A DNA stretch of 64,000 nucleotides, taken from NCBI GenBank assembly GCA_905250025.1, contig CAJNOJ010000039.1, forward strand, positions 310,001 through 374,000. Reading direction: 5' to 3'. This DNA is from Adineta ricciae (lineage: Eukaryota; Rotifera; Eurotatoria; Adinetida; Adinetidae). Positions within the stretch are counted from its first letter, which is position 1. Every line of letters starts with the position of its first letter. This document shows positions 1 to 11,044 of this stretch, piece by piece. The translations under genes and the position numbers were made by a program. The notes beneath the pieces were generated by a model. It saw only the letters and a list, made by a program, of their open reading frames with translations, had not been told where the DNA came from and did not search any database.

Positions 1-1
1 C

Positions 2-1886
2 CACCAATGCCCATTAAGTTGTCATAGTACATCTCACAAAGGACTACGTTGTACAAAACCTTGTGCCAGGCAATATGATGATTGTGATCATCAATGTAGC
101 AAGAAATGTCATGCAGGTACAGATTGCACGCCATGTTGTGAATTGATTACATTGAAGATGCCGGATTGTGAACATACAACGGATGTACCCTGTTGTATGC
201 GAAAAACGAATAAACTTGCGTGCAACGTACTTGTTGCGTATACTTGTCCTCTTGGTCACCAAGTGGAAGTCAAATGTTGTGATTTGAGAAATCAGGAATT
301 AAGGGATGAATTATGTACCCATCCATGTGATTTCACTCTTGTAAGTACACTTTGTTTAATAAGATGGGAGTCTTTTTGTATCTCGCACAGGAATGTGGTC
401 ATCCGTGCAAGGGTTCGTGTACAACATGTTATCATGGACGCTTTCATCATCCATGTGATCAAGAAGAGCTAATTGTTTATCTTTGTGGTCATAGTCGTAA
501 GCAACGTTGCCATGAGCTTGGACCACGCTGCGAGTCACCCTATATCAAGCTGTGTGATCATCCAGATCAACCATCCGTATCCGATTCAATGCTCGAATGC
601 TCTATATATCAATGTATGCGCTACTGTCAGAATAAATGCAAACACCGACGCTGTTCACAAAGATGCAAACTGGAATGTGACTGTGATCCGTGCATGGAAA
701 AGTGCTCGCGACGTTTCGAGTGCGAACATTATTGCAATGGTGTTTGTGGAGAGCCTTGCATTGATTGTTTTTCTTGTCGGGATAAGAAATCTAAAAACGC
801 CATACGCGATGCAATTAATGGAGAAAAATTAAGATATGTTGCTTTTGTTCAACTCGAATGTGGCCATTTATTTAAAGCATCCGTACTTGACGAACATGTG
901 AGAATCTTTGCAGAAAAGTTAGTTCACTTAAAAACTCCATTGATGATTTGAATAATTCATTTCGATTCTTTTTTCATTTAAGACAAGCTCTCCCTAACGG
1001 ATTTTTTCGCATTGACTATCCTGGTTGTCCAACTTGTCAATGGCCTTTGGTAAAATGCAAACGATACGCAAGTTTAATTAAGAACATTCACAATAGAATC
1101 GCCGATATTTTGGCATCTGAATCAACACTGACTGAGAAAGTAAGATCCTCTGCGGAAGTTGAAGTGATATTATTGGCTACAGCTCTTGAACTGCCCGAAT
1201 CGGTTATTAGAATTGTTAGGCAACTTAGAAATCATCCACGTCGTCGAAAACTCACAGAACTATTTATCAATACAATAGATGTCTTCAAAAATCTGAGTGG
1301 TACAGTGGGCGTCGACCGCGATAAATTTCTGAGAACTATCTATGCTCATGTCGAGCAACACGATTCGTTATATTTCACTCGGCAACAATGGTTGGATATA
1401 GAAACTGAATACAAACGTTTGCTATCTATTGATCGTCAAGCAACGACAAACGAATGCCCGAGTGTCTGTCCCAATCAATCACAAAGTGAATCTGACGACA
1501 ACGATTTTTTTAAATCCTTACTAACAACACTCAAAGCAACAATGACTGATAGAAATTCACGGCAATCAATTCTATCTGTTGACACAACATGGAATGACTT
1601 CGAAAAAGATCGTCTCATCTGTGACGGAAAATGGGTCCTGTGCTCAAAACGTGAGTAGGCTTTTTTTCTCCAAGGGAACAGTACTTTGGAGAGTTACGGC
1701 GTTCCATACAACTATCTATACATATTTCATTATTTAGCCTCGAATGGCCATTTAATATGGGTGAATAACATGACCGAACAATTCACATGTAGTATATGTC
1801 ACAAGAGTAGTGCTGATCGAATGCCTTCGTTTGGTACTCATGGAAATCGTATTTTTCATAAAGGTTATGGACGCGGCCGGCGATAA
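2..1886 (+). CDS. ZNFX1: NFX1-type zinc finger protein (ZNFX1-like), C-terminal part, 5' end outside window
   Basis: The frame is open from base 2, so the N-terminal part lies outside the window. Exons are 2-340, 391-917, 983-1650 and 1738-1886; GT-AG borders and phases are consistent. The protein carries closely spaced Cys/His clusters of NFX1 type, for example CGHPCKGSCTTC, and later a CGH...CPTC segment followed by a helical region. The last exon has the SNGHLIW and CSICHK pattern seen near the C-terminus of ZNFX1 proteins. ZNFX1 is an SF1 helicase of RNA surveillance and antiviral sensing; the helicase domain is not in this window. The C-terminus after CSICHK is arginine/glycine-rich and short. 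Family assignment comes from the Cys pattern and is fairly sure; orthology to ZNFX1 rather than another NFX1-finger protein is less so. Confidence 0.75.
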
Positions 1887-4318
1887 ACTACTTTATAAAC
1901 TATGTGAACTTCATCGAACAGTTCCTACGAAAGATTTCACCTTTTTCAGCTCATTTTTTGTACCCGAGAACGTTCTCATTTTGTTGTCCGAACAGAAAAA
2001 ACCGCTGCAAATATTAAATGACTCATTCGGCCATGACTTTGTACGCAGCGTTCTGAGTACGTTTGTACTGTTTATAAGAAAAAACTGTAGTGAAAATATT
2101 GAATTGTTTTTGTCACAGAACAATAATGCACGAAAAAGGTGAATTTGTATGAAAGCAGACAAGTAAGTGCAAATGAAGTTCCAGGCTGAAATTCCATCGA
2201 TAGCTGCTCTACAGTATATTTCCAACAAAAGCTATCTGGATTCAGGTCACAAACCATCGTTTTTTTCTCAACCATCTACATTAGCTATAAAGAGACCAGC
2301 GCCAAAAGTATGACAATGACGTCGCAAATCATGTTTAATTAGACGACAAAGCTCCATTGAACATCTCTAGAATTCTTTTAATCATTTTCACTGCCAGACT
2401 GTTTTTCAATTCCGACGTTTCTGTATGTTGCTATACTGAGCAAGTACGTTTTACAAGAATTATCACGTTTATTCCATCAAGGTAAACTCATTTCAGAAAT
2501 TTAAAAATAGAGTAAATCAACAGCAAAAACGCCATCGTAGAACGCCTACGGTCTGTATTATCAATGATCGTACTTTTGTTTAAAAAACAAACAAGCGTGA
2601 CATACTTCAGGCAATTCAATGTGTTATTAAACACTTTGCAAACCCAAGGCGAATATTTACGTCGTATTTACATTTAAATTTCTCGAGAAAACCGTGGCTA
2701 TTCAGTGCATTTGGATTATCCCAATACGTAATTGTGTCATTTTAGTCTCGAATGATTCAATTTTGTTCGAAATTCTTCTACGTACGTACAGTATGCGAGT
2801 TTCCATCTCCTGTTTGACAGACATTCTTATTTAAGACAAACATGACGTCCGCCAAGGATTTTTTTTTCACCATAATTTATAAAAAGTGCTTCACAGGAAA
2901 AAAATTAAAAGGAAAAGAAGAGGAGAAAGCTCCGAATAACGCGTTTTTTTTATCTGCGCATAATCATATAGATTAAAGTTGATGAGAGAAACCTAAGGAA
3001 AATATGCCAAGTTAAATATACTCAGGATTAGTCAACATAGAAGCACAACAGAAAACAAGAAACAGTTCAACCATTCAGATTCAAACTTTTAGTTCTCAGC
3101 TACAACGTACTTGTAAAAAGCAACGATGTTTTTTCTTTGTTTGCTTATATGTCGTTCTTCTAGCTTGAGGTTTTTTCTCTGCTGTCACATGCTGAATAAA
3201 AGTACGTTCGATGCTACTCATACTTTTATATTGCACTCAGAGGAAGAAGAAAATTAGAATCGTCCGCTAAAACAACGATAGATGGTAGGCGAACATCGTT
3301 TCATTATGTCAAAACGGAAGATTTCAATAAGAATAAGTAAGGCAAGCTTTCTTGGATCGATACCAGCTTAAGTGCGTAAAACAAAAGTATCTAATCACTA
3401 TGTATTTTGTAAAATCTAATCGATTCAGAACTTTTGTTCGTAAACATTTCCTACCGTTTTCAGTACTTCGAGTATTGCTGAAAAATAATTTGTTTTGAAA
3501 ATATTTTCATCTAATAATGCACTTTCCCCTGTCACCCTCATGCATGATTGGAAACGTATACGCCCTAAGAGTAATCTACGCGTTCTTTTCTTTCATACCA
3601 AACCATCGTCGGTCAGGTCGCGTGGAAAGTTAGAAAACATACCGTACAATGATACGAGTCATCGAACAGAACGGTAGCATTTTTTTTTCTCCCTATTTTT
3701 TCTATACTTTCAAGCTCGTATATAGTATCATGACATATTCCGCTTTAATAAGCTAAGCGTTTATACCATGTTTGAATGTACTTTTATTTGTCTGCTTCTC
3801 GACGTCATGCTACGGAGCAATAAGAGACGAACATACAATTAGATCGTATTACTAAAAGAATACTTTCAAATGCTTATAATCAAATGCGTGTAAGTTTAAA
3901 ATGATTGTATATTCATATGGTGATATTATTCATTGTACAACAGAAGTTCTCTGAAATGACTATCTAGTGGTCAGCTGGATGTGTTTAGAAAACGTTTGTT
4001 GGTCTAAGTATGATTAAACCATATTTTGTTAGCGTTAGAGAGAAAGCTCAGAGAGGAAATGACAATTATTGATTCGGATATTTAAACTGTGAAATGCTAA
4101 CTGTTTTATTAATAAGTGCAAAATTTTATTAGATATCCGAAGAATATTTATTCATGATTTAACAGAATGTTCAGAAATATTTCTCATTTATTCTATACAC
4201 TGAATAATATCACGCATTTTTTTATCGTTACTAATTAAGTTCAAAACGCATGCCGCCGTTTCATATAAAATCCATCTAAAGATTAATTTTAGATTTGGAA
4301 GAAAAACCAAGGTTTCAG
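1887..4318. other. Intergenic stretch, no gene recognised
   Basis: AT-rich DNA. A + strand frame continues open from about 1878 to 2142, directly after the ZNFX1-like stop but in another frame; its translation was not recognised. Beyond it only short chance frames were seen. The sequence TATAAAA at about 4264-4270 lies shortly before the next gene's ATG and may be its TATA box. Confidence 0.5.
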
Positions 4319-5410
4319 ATGTCTAATTTCTTAAATCAACGCTCTCGGGCGACTCTCGTTTCATCGTTCTTTTTATTTCTCATACTTTTGGGCTGCATTC
4401 TATGGCCATGGTTTTGTGCAGCGTTGATCTGGCAGAAGAGTACGATCAACTATCCGATCATATCACTATCAAATCATACTCGAATGAAAATACCTGCTAT
4501 TATTCATCAAACTTGGCGAGATGAAAATACCATTCCAAGCAATTGGCAACAAGCGTCGAATACATGTCGATCTCTTCACCCCAATTATGAATATCGTTTC
4601 TGGACAGATGCTGCAGGTCGTCGTTTGATCGAAAAGGAATTTCCATGCTTATTGTCGACCTACGATTCGTATCCGTACGATATTCAACGTGCTGATGTTA
4701 TTCGTTTAATCGTTCTATATGTATTCGGAGGCATTTATTTAGATCTTGATGTTATTTGTTTAAAACCTCTCGACCAGTTACGCGAATATGAATTTATTCT
4801 ACCGAAAACTATGCCTGCCGGCCTATCGAATGATGTCATTATTGCCCAACCGAAGCACCCGTTCCTATTGCAACTTCTCAACAATTTACCAAAAGCTAAT
4901 CGAAACTATCTCACTAAGTAATTCCTTTCATAGTTTTGTCATTTAATAATTTATTTCATAATGTGTCTAATTGATAGATATGCAACAGTCATGTTTTCAA
5001 CTGGTCCAATGTACATCACCCATGAAGCATCTAATTATGTGAATCATTCTTCAATTGATGTTCTCTCGCAAGACCTTTATGGAAAATATACTCACAATTC
5101 CACTCGATCGCTTTTCAAACATTTAAAGGGTAAAATAAACAAAATTAGTGCTAATGATTTGTTGATAAACATATTTTGTTTTTCGTTCTTTGTAGCTTCG
5201 TCTTGGCACGGTAACGATGCCGCTCTGGTCAAATGGATCTATCGTCGACGAATAATTCTTCTTTTGCTATTGGCTGTTTCGGTTGCGTCGGCACTTGCCC
5301 TTATCTATCTCGTTCGTCATCGTCATTCAGTTGTGAATTGCGTGAAAAAATTCCTTTCTGAGGAAAAAATCAAATACGAGGAAATTTCGTCAAGTTTATT
5401 ATCGGTGTAA
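4319..5410 (+). CDS. GT32 family glycosyltransferase (Sur1/Csg1/Och1-like), membrane protein
   Basis: Exons 4319-4917, 4978-5129 and 5196-5410 give 321 aa. ATG 4319 is the first Met in frame (upstream in-frame codons lack ATG). An N-terminal hydrophobic segment (about residues 14-36) should anchor it in the Golgi/ER membrane. Next come IPAIIHQTW, the ADVIRL..YGGIYLDLD block with a DxD metal/nucleotide-sugar site (here VFGGIYLDLD), then FSTGP and SWHGNDA, all hallmarks of the Gly_transf_sug domain. A second hydrophobic helix lies near the C-terminus (about 275-297). Members transfer mannose or related sugars, e.g. to inositol phosphoceramide in fungi. The two-helix architecture and the SWHG motif look fungal-like, so lateral origin is possible but untested. 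Substrate unknown. AATAAA follows at 5442-5447. Confidence 0.85.
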
Positions 5411-5441
5411 TTTGTATATAAGCTTTACTGTGAATTGATCA

Positions 5442-5447
5442 AATAAA
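5442..5447 (+). promoter_or_regulatory. Polyadenylation signal AATAAA
   Basis: Canonical hexamer 32 nt after the glycosyltransferase stop codon. Confidence 0.5.
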
Positions 5448-5895
5448 AGATCCTAGGGATATGTTTAGTACACACACGGTTGATTCTTTCTCATGGGGGT
5501 GTGCGTATTTTGAACTATTGAATCAGATGTCTAAACCAATGGTCATTCTCTATGATGCTATCTCTCTATCTTCTCACCATCGGTCGATGCAGAAGAAAAG
5601 CGAAAGAACGGACGAATCATTAGAAACAGACATCGCTCGAGTTCATTTCTAAACTGCGATCACGTTGCTTTCTTCTCACTCTTGTCTATCCTACTAGCTG
5701 ACGCTATGGACTCGATGCACTCGGCCTATAATTCTGCTCGCTGATCATACACGGTATATTTTTTCTTCCTCCTTCTTCATTCTCTTAGTTCGAGTTCTTC
5801 TCCTTTCTCGAATATATGATTAAAAGAGAGAAAAAAATAGTCATCCTGGACTAAGAAAAAAAGAGAAAGAGAGAAAAGTAGATTCACTGGTGTCC

Positions 5896-5902
5896 TATAA
5901 AA
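5896..5902 (+). promoter_or_regulatory. TATA box of the small stress-protein gene
   Basis: TATAAAA lies 88 bp before the ATG at 5990, which leaves room for a transcript start near 5925 and a 5' leader of about 60 nt. A clear TATA box is uncommon among genes of this window and fits a strongly inducible gene. Inference from position and sequence only. Confidence 0.5.
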
Positions 5903-5989
5903 GGACCAAGACCATATCTTCGTGCACTCACAAAACATTTCAAATTCTTCGACTACACTTATTCGCACTCTAACTCTCTGTTAACACAA

Positions 5990-6278
5990 ATGGAAACTAT
6001 CAAGAACGCCGCCAATGCTGTTGGAGACAAAATCAATGTACGTATTGACTAGTTCACATCGTGAATGCTATGGAAAAAGATCAACGAGTGCATATTTCTG
6101 TTCATTTTAGGAAGTAATCAGCGGATCATCAGCTGAAGCCAACAAGGAAAAAGCTAAAGACTCAAGCAACACCGCTGGTGAACGCGTTGGTGCCGGTATC
6201 GACTATGTTAAAGACAAATGCGAGGAAGCTGGTCATGCTGCTTCGAAAGAAGTCAACAAGCAAAAGGCCATTCACTAA
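5990..6278 (+). CDS. Small hydrophilic protein of the ccg-1/grg-1 (clock-controlled / glucose-repressible) type
   Basis: Exons 5990-6037 and 6111-6278 encode 71 aa; the 73-nt intron is in phase 0. The protein starts METIKNAANAVGDKIN, continues with an EANKEKAKD segment and a GERVGAGIDYVKDK segment, and ends SKEVNKQKAIH. It is rich in Lys, Glu, Ala, Asp and Asn, has one Cys and no hydrophobic core, like LEA proteins and hydrophilins. From memory the segment order and wording match the fungal ccg-1/grg-1 family, abundant small proteins induced by starvation, stress or the clock. Function in animals is unknown; a role in desiccation or stress tolerance would be plausible. TATAAAA at 5896 and AATAAA at 6499 frame the gene. 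Possible lateral acquisition from fungi. Confidence 0.8.
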
Positions 6279-7429
6279 GCCTGTCTTTGTCGTCAATACG
6301 AACATTGAATTTTCTCAGTTAATCTCGCGTTTCTACATATCTCTGTTACTGTTGTTGGTTTTTTTTATTTGTACAAATCTATTCTCAGTCTTGTCATGAT
6401 AATGTATTTGATTTAATCGTTTTTTTATGTTCATTTTCAAGTGAAAATTAACAAAGCGATAGTTGAATAGACAAATAGAAGATAACTATCTTTTATTTAA
6501 TAAAGAGACAACAACCACAAAGAAAACCTCTTTCTTTCCAATTGTTTCGGCAAGCATTCCGTTCAAAATGAATGAGCGGTTCATCTCATGAGATTTTCTT
6601 TGGGCGCCATGAATGTGACTATTAATATCTAGACCTCGATGAACTGTTACATGACCCATCACGTGTCGGTCAACGTGATCGGCAAAGACTTTTTTTCATA
6701 ATTTCAAGATCAGACATTGTTGTGTATAGAGAGGCCATGAAAGAGATTTTGATTACATATCACAAGAAGCATCATTAAACCTTAAGTAAATATTATCGGC
6801 AATGCAACGACGTTGAATTTTTTGGCACGTGGCCAGAGCCATGTGTTAGATCAACCAATCACGAAGTTGAACTTAAGGAATATATATCTATTTGCCTGAA
6901 AATGCCATGGTTGATTTCGTTGTCACGTTAATTAATGGCATGTCTTTAGTATAGGATGGAATAGAATTCAAAATAGCAGAAAAGAAAAAAACAAACGTTC
7001 ATATTATAAAATATTAACCAATGAAAATGAGAGGTAGTTCTATTTCTATTCTAAGTGGAACAAATAAGTACCATTTCATTTTTTTTTGAGCACGGAGACG
7101 ATGTGACATGAAGATTAGAAAAGAAATGGATTCTCTTAAATTAACTGAATGCTTTTAAGTTATTTCACAGAAATTTTGAATACGATGATTCATACTTACG
7201 CGCAGTCTATTTATTTGTAAAGATAGATTTCTGTCAAAGGGAAATCTCAAGAGGAAAAGATATTAAAATTAAGTATATCGAACTTATCTGATGAATAATA
7301 TTTACGTGCAAAGAAACAATTCACAATTCTCTGAAATGCAATAAATATCACGTTAAGGTAACACATATTTATTCTTGGTGATAAAATTTGTCAGATATTT
7401 ATTAAAATAAAAAAGACTGTCGAGTTCTA
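6279..7429. other. 3' flank and intergenic stretch without recognised gene
   Basis: AATAAA at 6499-6504 fits the end of the upstream small gene. The rest is AT-rich, with only short unconvincing frames. TTTATT at 7398-7403 (AATAAA on the minus strand) lies 27 nt past the stop of the minus-strand gene to the right. Confidence 0.5.
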
Positions 7430-9022
7430 TTAAAACATTTCAGTAGGCTTTTGAATATGACCTTTATTATCATGTGTTGAGTCATCAAAGAACGGATCAC
7501 GCGCTCGTAAACTCCTAGAAATAGAATAGATTCATTTCTGTAAATAATGCTTTCGTTCATTGGTGATTAACGATTTTACCTGACTTGATATGGATCAAGA
7601 TGATAGCGCGTAAGACGTTCATCGCGATAGTTATCGAATGGTTTGGATATTTTGGTATCGTCGGTAAAACCGTTTGTTCGCGGTTTTTGTACACCACCAA
7701 CAACATAACCTTCACGATCACGTCCTTTTGGATTCATGTCAAAATGACTATGAAAATGAAGCTGAATGAAAAGTAGAAGAAAGTATTGTTATTTTCGTAC
7801 TTCATTTGATATGTGGTAATAAATCGGCGTGGATCATCGAACGTTTGAGTGAAACCATGTTCATTTCGTACTGGACCTGTCGTTTCTTTCGGTCCGACTT
7901 CTAGATGGCCCATCTTTTCGGGTAAAAATCCTTTACCAAGATAATGCTTTCGGTATTCCCTATAGAATTAGTTCAAGAAAAAGACGTTACTAATGTTTGT
8001 TTTTATTTTTCCGAAAAGAAAATAAGAAATCTTACGTTGAATCAGGTGCGAATCTACCACCCGCGTAAGGTCCTTCATTTGTTGGTAAAACGAAGTTGTT
8101 GATAATACGATCAGACGATGGTTTCGTATGAGGATCAATAACTGTAAGTAAAGGATCGTCTCCCTATAGAAAAGCGCGTGCATATTGTTGAGAGTTTACG
8201 AAGAATCTCACACGCTTACTTTTGGGTAGTCATATTGTGGGAATTTATCTTTATATTCAGTGGAACCTGTTGGTCTTGAGCGATAATGCCATCGTTCTCC
8301 TACGGTTGTTGTTAATGGGTCGACTTCGGTGTTGGAAACAAATCCAGATCGTTCTTTTGGACCAACTTGACCGACAATTACTGGTTCAGTTTGAGCTGGT
8401 CTACTAAAATCATTTCCATATGTTGTATCTTCCTTGCCGCCAACCTAAAGCAATTCGATTCGCTTTTTCAAGACACATTCATTAAAAAACATTTCCTACT
8501 GGTGGAACAAATGAATTGGGAATATGCACGGCACGTTCACGAAAAAATCCAGATGTTTGGTTGGCAATATTCGGTGGCATAGATTCTGTACCATTCGGTA
8601 ATTCATACGGTTGATAATGTGTCTGATGAGAAGTGACATAATTATCTGTACACATACGGCTGAAAAACAACGAAGAACTTCCTCAACGATCCGAGTAAGA
8701 GTAAATATGATACCCACCCTAATATTGGATTGTCCAATTCATCGAGTGAACGTGTATATGGTAAATAATATCTTTCATTACTGACATAACCTGTTTTCTT
8801 TCTCTCGTCTACCAGTTTTTTTGTAAACAAATTTTCTGTTGTCAATGATTTATCTCCAAGAAGATTTGATGTTGGTCGTACACCCGGTGGTCGATAAGTA
8901 CTTGAATTTTGGGTTATATAGAAATTCATCAAATAATTATCGGCACCTTCACTAGCCAAGACGTGTTTATCAGCATGGCCAAGAGCAACATGTTGTCCTG
9001 CATTTGAACACAAGTAATTCAT
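7430..9022 (-). CDS. SAXO5: Stabilizer of axonemal microtubules 5 / PPP1R32 homologue
   Basis: Seven exons on the minus strand: 9022-8718, 8659-8500, 8444-8220, 8163-8036, 7959-7801, 7747-7580 and 7514-7430. Phases close perfectly to 409 aa, near the length of vertebrate PPP1R32 (about 425). Matching landmarks include an N-terminal ADNYLMNFYIT segment, LDNPILG, then HYQPYELPNG...NQTSGFFRERAV, and later repeats ending in GP-K-E-TG (GPKERSGFV, GPKETTGPV) typical of microtubule-inner and axonemal proteins. The product should bind ciliary doublet microtubules. The ATG at 9022 is preceded four bases upstream by a splice acceptor (TTTGTTGTAG), suggesting a 5' leader intron or trans-splicing. Its start lies 254 bp from the divergent DOLPP1 gene. 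Confidence 0.85.
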
Positions 9023-9276
9023 CGTGCTACAACAAATCAAATACAAACAGACAGATGAAACATTTTCTTTTCGAATATCTGATGATTACATTGCAAATGT
9101 GTACTGCTTAGCAACGATATTCATTGAAGTAAATGCATCGATTCTTAACATACCAATGCATTTACTTTCAGCTGACGTGAAACCAATCGGATTTGAATAG
9201 GAGTGAAGACTAACGAATCAATGGTTTTCAAGTGAACTATCAAGCGTTTTTCTACATTTAGCTCTTCTTATAGACT
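9023..9276. promoter_or_regulatory. Candidate bidirectional promoter between SAXO5 and DOLPP1
   Basis: The two genes are head-to-head with 254 bp between start codons, so both sets of 5' control signals must lie here or inside the neighbouring genes. No clear TATA box was seen. A palindromic-looking ATGCATTTACTT / AAGTAAATGCAT pair spans about 9128-9171: two copies of AAGTAAATGCAT in opposite orientation. Confidence 0.35.
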
Positions 9277-10430
9277 ATGCCACCACTTCCACTGGTAGTA
9301 AATGCGACTACCATGAAATCACCTTTTAGGGTTTGTCCATTTCTTCTTGATTTGAAGAATATAACCAACTTTTATCGTAGCATTTAATAGATTTTCCATT
9401 TCGAGCACCCGGCATCCTTTCCGATCCTATTTACCGACCGTTATCAAGTATGTTCATTTATCTTGGCCATAACCACGCATTTTCTTATTTGATTTATAGT
9501 CACATTCATCGAATATCAAGACGGTAAGAGTAAATCTCCTATTTGATATTTTACATCCTACACCACAACCATAGGTGACAAACTTGGCTTAATTCTGGCA
9601 TGGTTTTCAATGTTACCATTTATATACATTGTCTCTCTATGTACATTAATAATATTTCGACGTGATATACAGACCGTAAATTGATCAAGATGTTTTTGAT
9701 TCGAATGAAGAAGGAACTTTCTTTGACTAGATCATGTACCTTGGTGGATTCTTTGTCTCTGGTATTATAAATCATTTTTTGAAGATAATTTGTAAACAGG
9801 AACGACCGGAGAGAAGTAAGTCTAAAGGATAATGTAATGAATTAATGAACAAACTGTTTTTTTAGCTCGAAATCGAGTAGATTTTTATGAGATTTATGGT
9901 ATGCCAAGTGCTCATGCTCAAAGTTTCTTCTATTTCATGACCTATATGGCTATATTCGTTATTCTAAAGTATATTTCTAATTGTTGTTGTTGTTGGTTTT
10001 TTTTTCATTAAATTTAGATCTCAAATGCCTGGCTCGTCAAAGACTCGGCCAATACGTCATCGTCTCTTTGTTTTTGCGCAAATTCTTGCCGCTATTCTAG
10101 TTGCATATAGTCGGTAGGGAAAGCAAACATTACCATTGCTGAGAATTTTCTTTTCATTCCAGAGTTTATCTCTACTACCATACAATTGCTCAGGTCGTGG
10201 TCGGCGGGTGTCTTGGTATAATATTTGCTTGTATTTGGTATTATTTTGTGAATTATCAATTTATAAAGTACGTGCCATTGATCGTTGAACATCCATTGGC
10301 GAAATATTTGCTCATTCGCGATTATTCTTCTATACCACATATAATTCATTTTCAATATGAAAATGAATATAACGAAGCAAAGTATGGGCACTATATCCAC
10401 GTAAAGAAATCTATGCTTTGTCTTTCATAG
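9277..10430 (+). CDS. DOLPP1: Dolichyldiphosphatase (DOLPP1)
   Basis: Exons 9277-9294 (least certain), 9381-9447, 9500-9523, 9575-9675, 9731-9815, 9866-9968, 10018-10113 and 10163-10430; phases close to 253 aa, compared with 238 in human. It is a PAP2-superfamily phosphatase of the ER lumen that recycles dolichyl diphosphate for N-glycosylation. Seen directly: a YRPL...FIEYQDGDKLG N-terminal signature, transmembrane helices, KIICKQERP (motif 1), YGMPSAHAQ (motif 2, PSxH) and SRVYLYYHTIAQV (motif 3 with catalytic Arg/His), then the family ending LLIRDYSSIPHIIHFQYE. Exon 1 rests only on phase and a GTAGTA donor; another first exon is possible. The last 14 residues after NEAK are not conserved with the family as I remember it. 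Confidence 0.88.
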
Positions 10431-10620
10431 GCGTTGCCGTGATAGATATGCTAACTCCAATCATGATCAAATAACAATGGAGGAACTGTGAATAACAAGA
10501 AATAATCTCGTTTTTGTTGTGAAAAGCAACTTTTATATAATTATTCACGTTTTTAAACATTCACAAGAACTGAAAACAAAAGATACTCTTGTGATAAGAT
10601 ATTTTTCATTTCTTCTAGAT

Positions 10621-10956
10621 ATGGCAACGAAATCCGCTTTGACGGTTTATAAAAGATTAATACGTGAGTTATCACCAAATAACTTACTGTTTTCCTACCG
10701 GTCGTCACCAATCTATCTAAAAATCAAAGATGATTATCGTCGCTATCGACCAATCACGTCCAAGTATTGTAAACATACTGATGAAGTTCTCTTTGTCGCA
10801 CGTACTTATCTAACTTATTTGGAAAGTATTCGGACGCGCAAAATAATCCATTCGACATACTCAAAAGGTGAAAAGACGGTTCAACAAGCAGCCAATATCG
10901 TTGGTTTGGAACTACCGAAAACAACCGATCGACCACACTTGCCACTCAACGAATAA
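10621..10956 (+). CDS. FMC1: FMC1, mitochondrial ATP synthase (complex V) assembly factor
   Basis: Single exon of 111 aa. Landmarks of the FMC1 (C7orf55) family are present: an LYR-like start (TVYKRLIRELS, with an N-terminal YKRLIREL helix), RYRPITSKYCKHTDEVLFVA, ATYL-like RTYLTYLESIRT, then the KGEKTVQQAANIVGLELP block. FMC1 proteins act in mitochondria in formation or stability of the F1F0 ATP synthase. The ATG is preceded directly by an acceptor-like TTTCTTCTAG two bases upstream, so the 5' leader is probably spliced on. DOLPP1 ends 190 bp upstream and TSEN15 starts 88 bp downstream, all on one strand. Confidence 0.85.
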   Translation: MATKSALTVYKRLIRELSPNNLLFSYRSSPIYLKIKDDYRRYRPITSKYCKHTDEVLFVARTYLTYLESIRTRKIIHSTYSKGEKTVQQAANIVGLELPKTTDRPHLPLNE

Positions 10957-11044
10957 TTTGACTTCAGATATGAATGTTGCTTATTTTTTTTGTAGTTTTT
11001 GTTAGGTTTTTCTCGTCTCTCTCAATCTTGTCCCTTTTTTCCAG

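Noticed and set aside
5461-5652. 63-codon + frame between the GT32 gene and the small stress gene
   Set aside because: No start context, splice partner or family match; lies after the poly(A) signal.
8222-8582. + strand frames over the SAXO5 gene
   Set aside because: Shadows of the minus-strand exons, which have full phase agreement.
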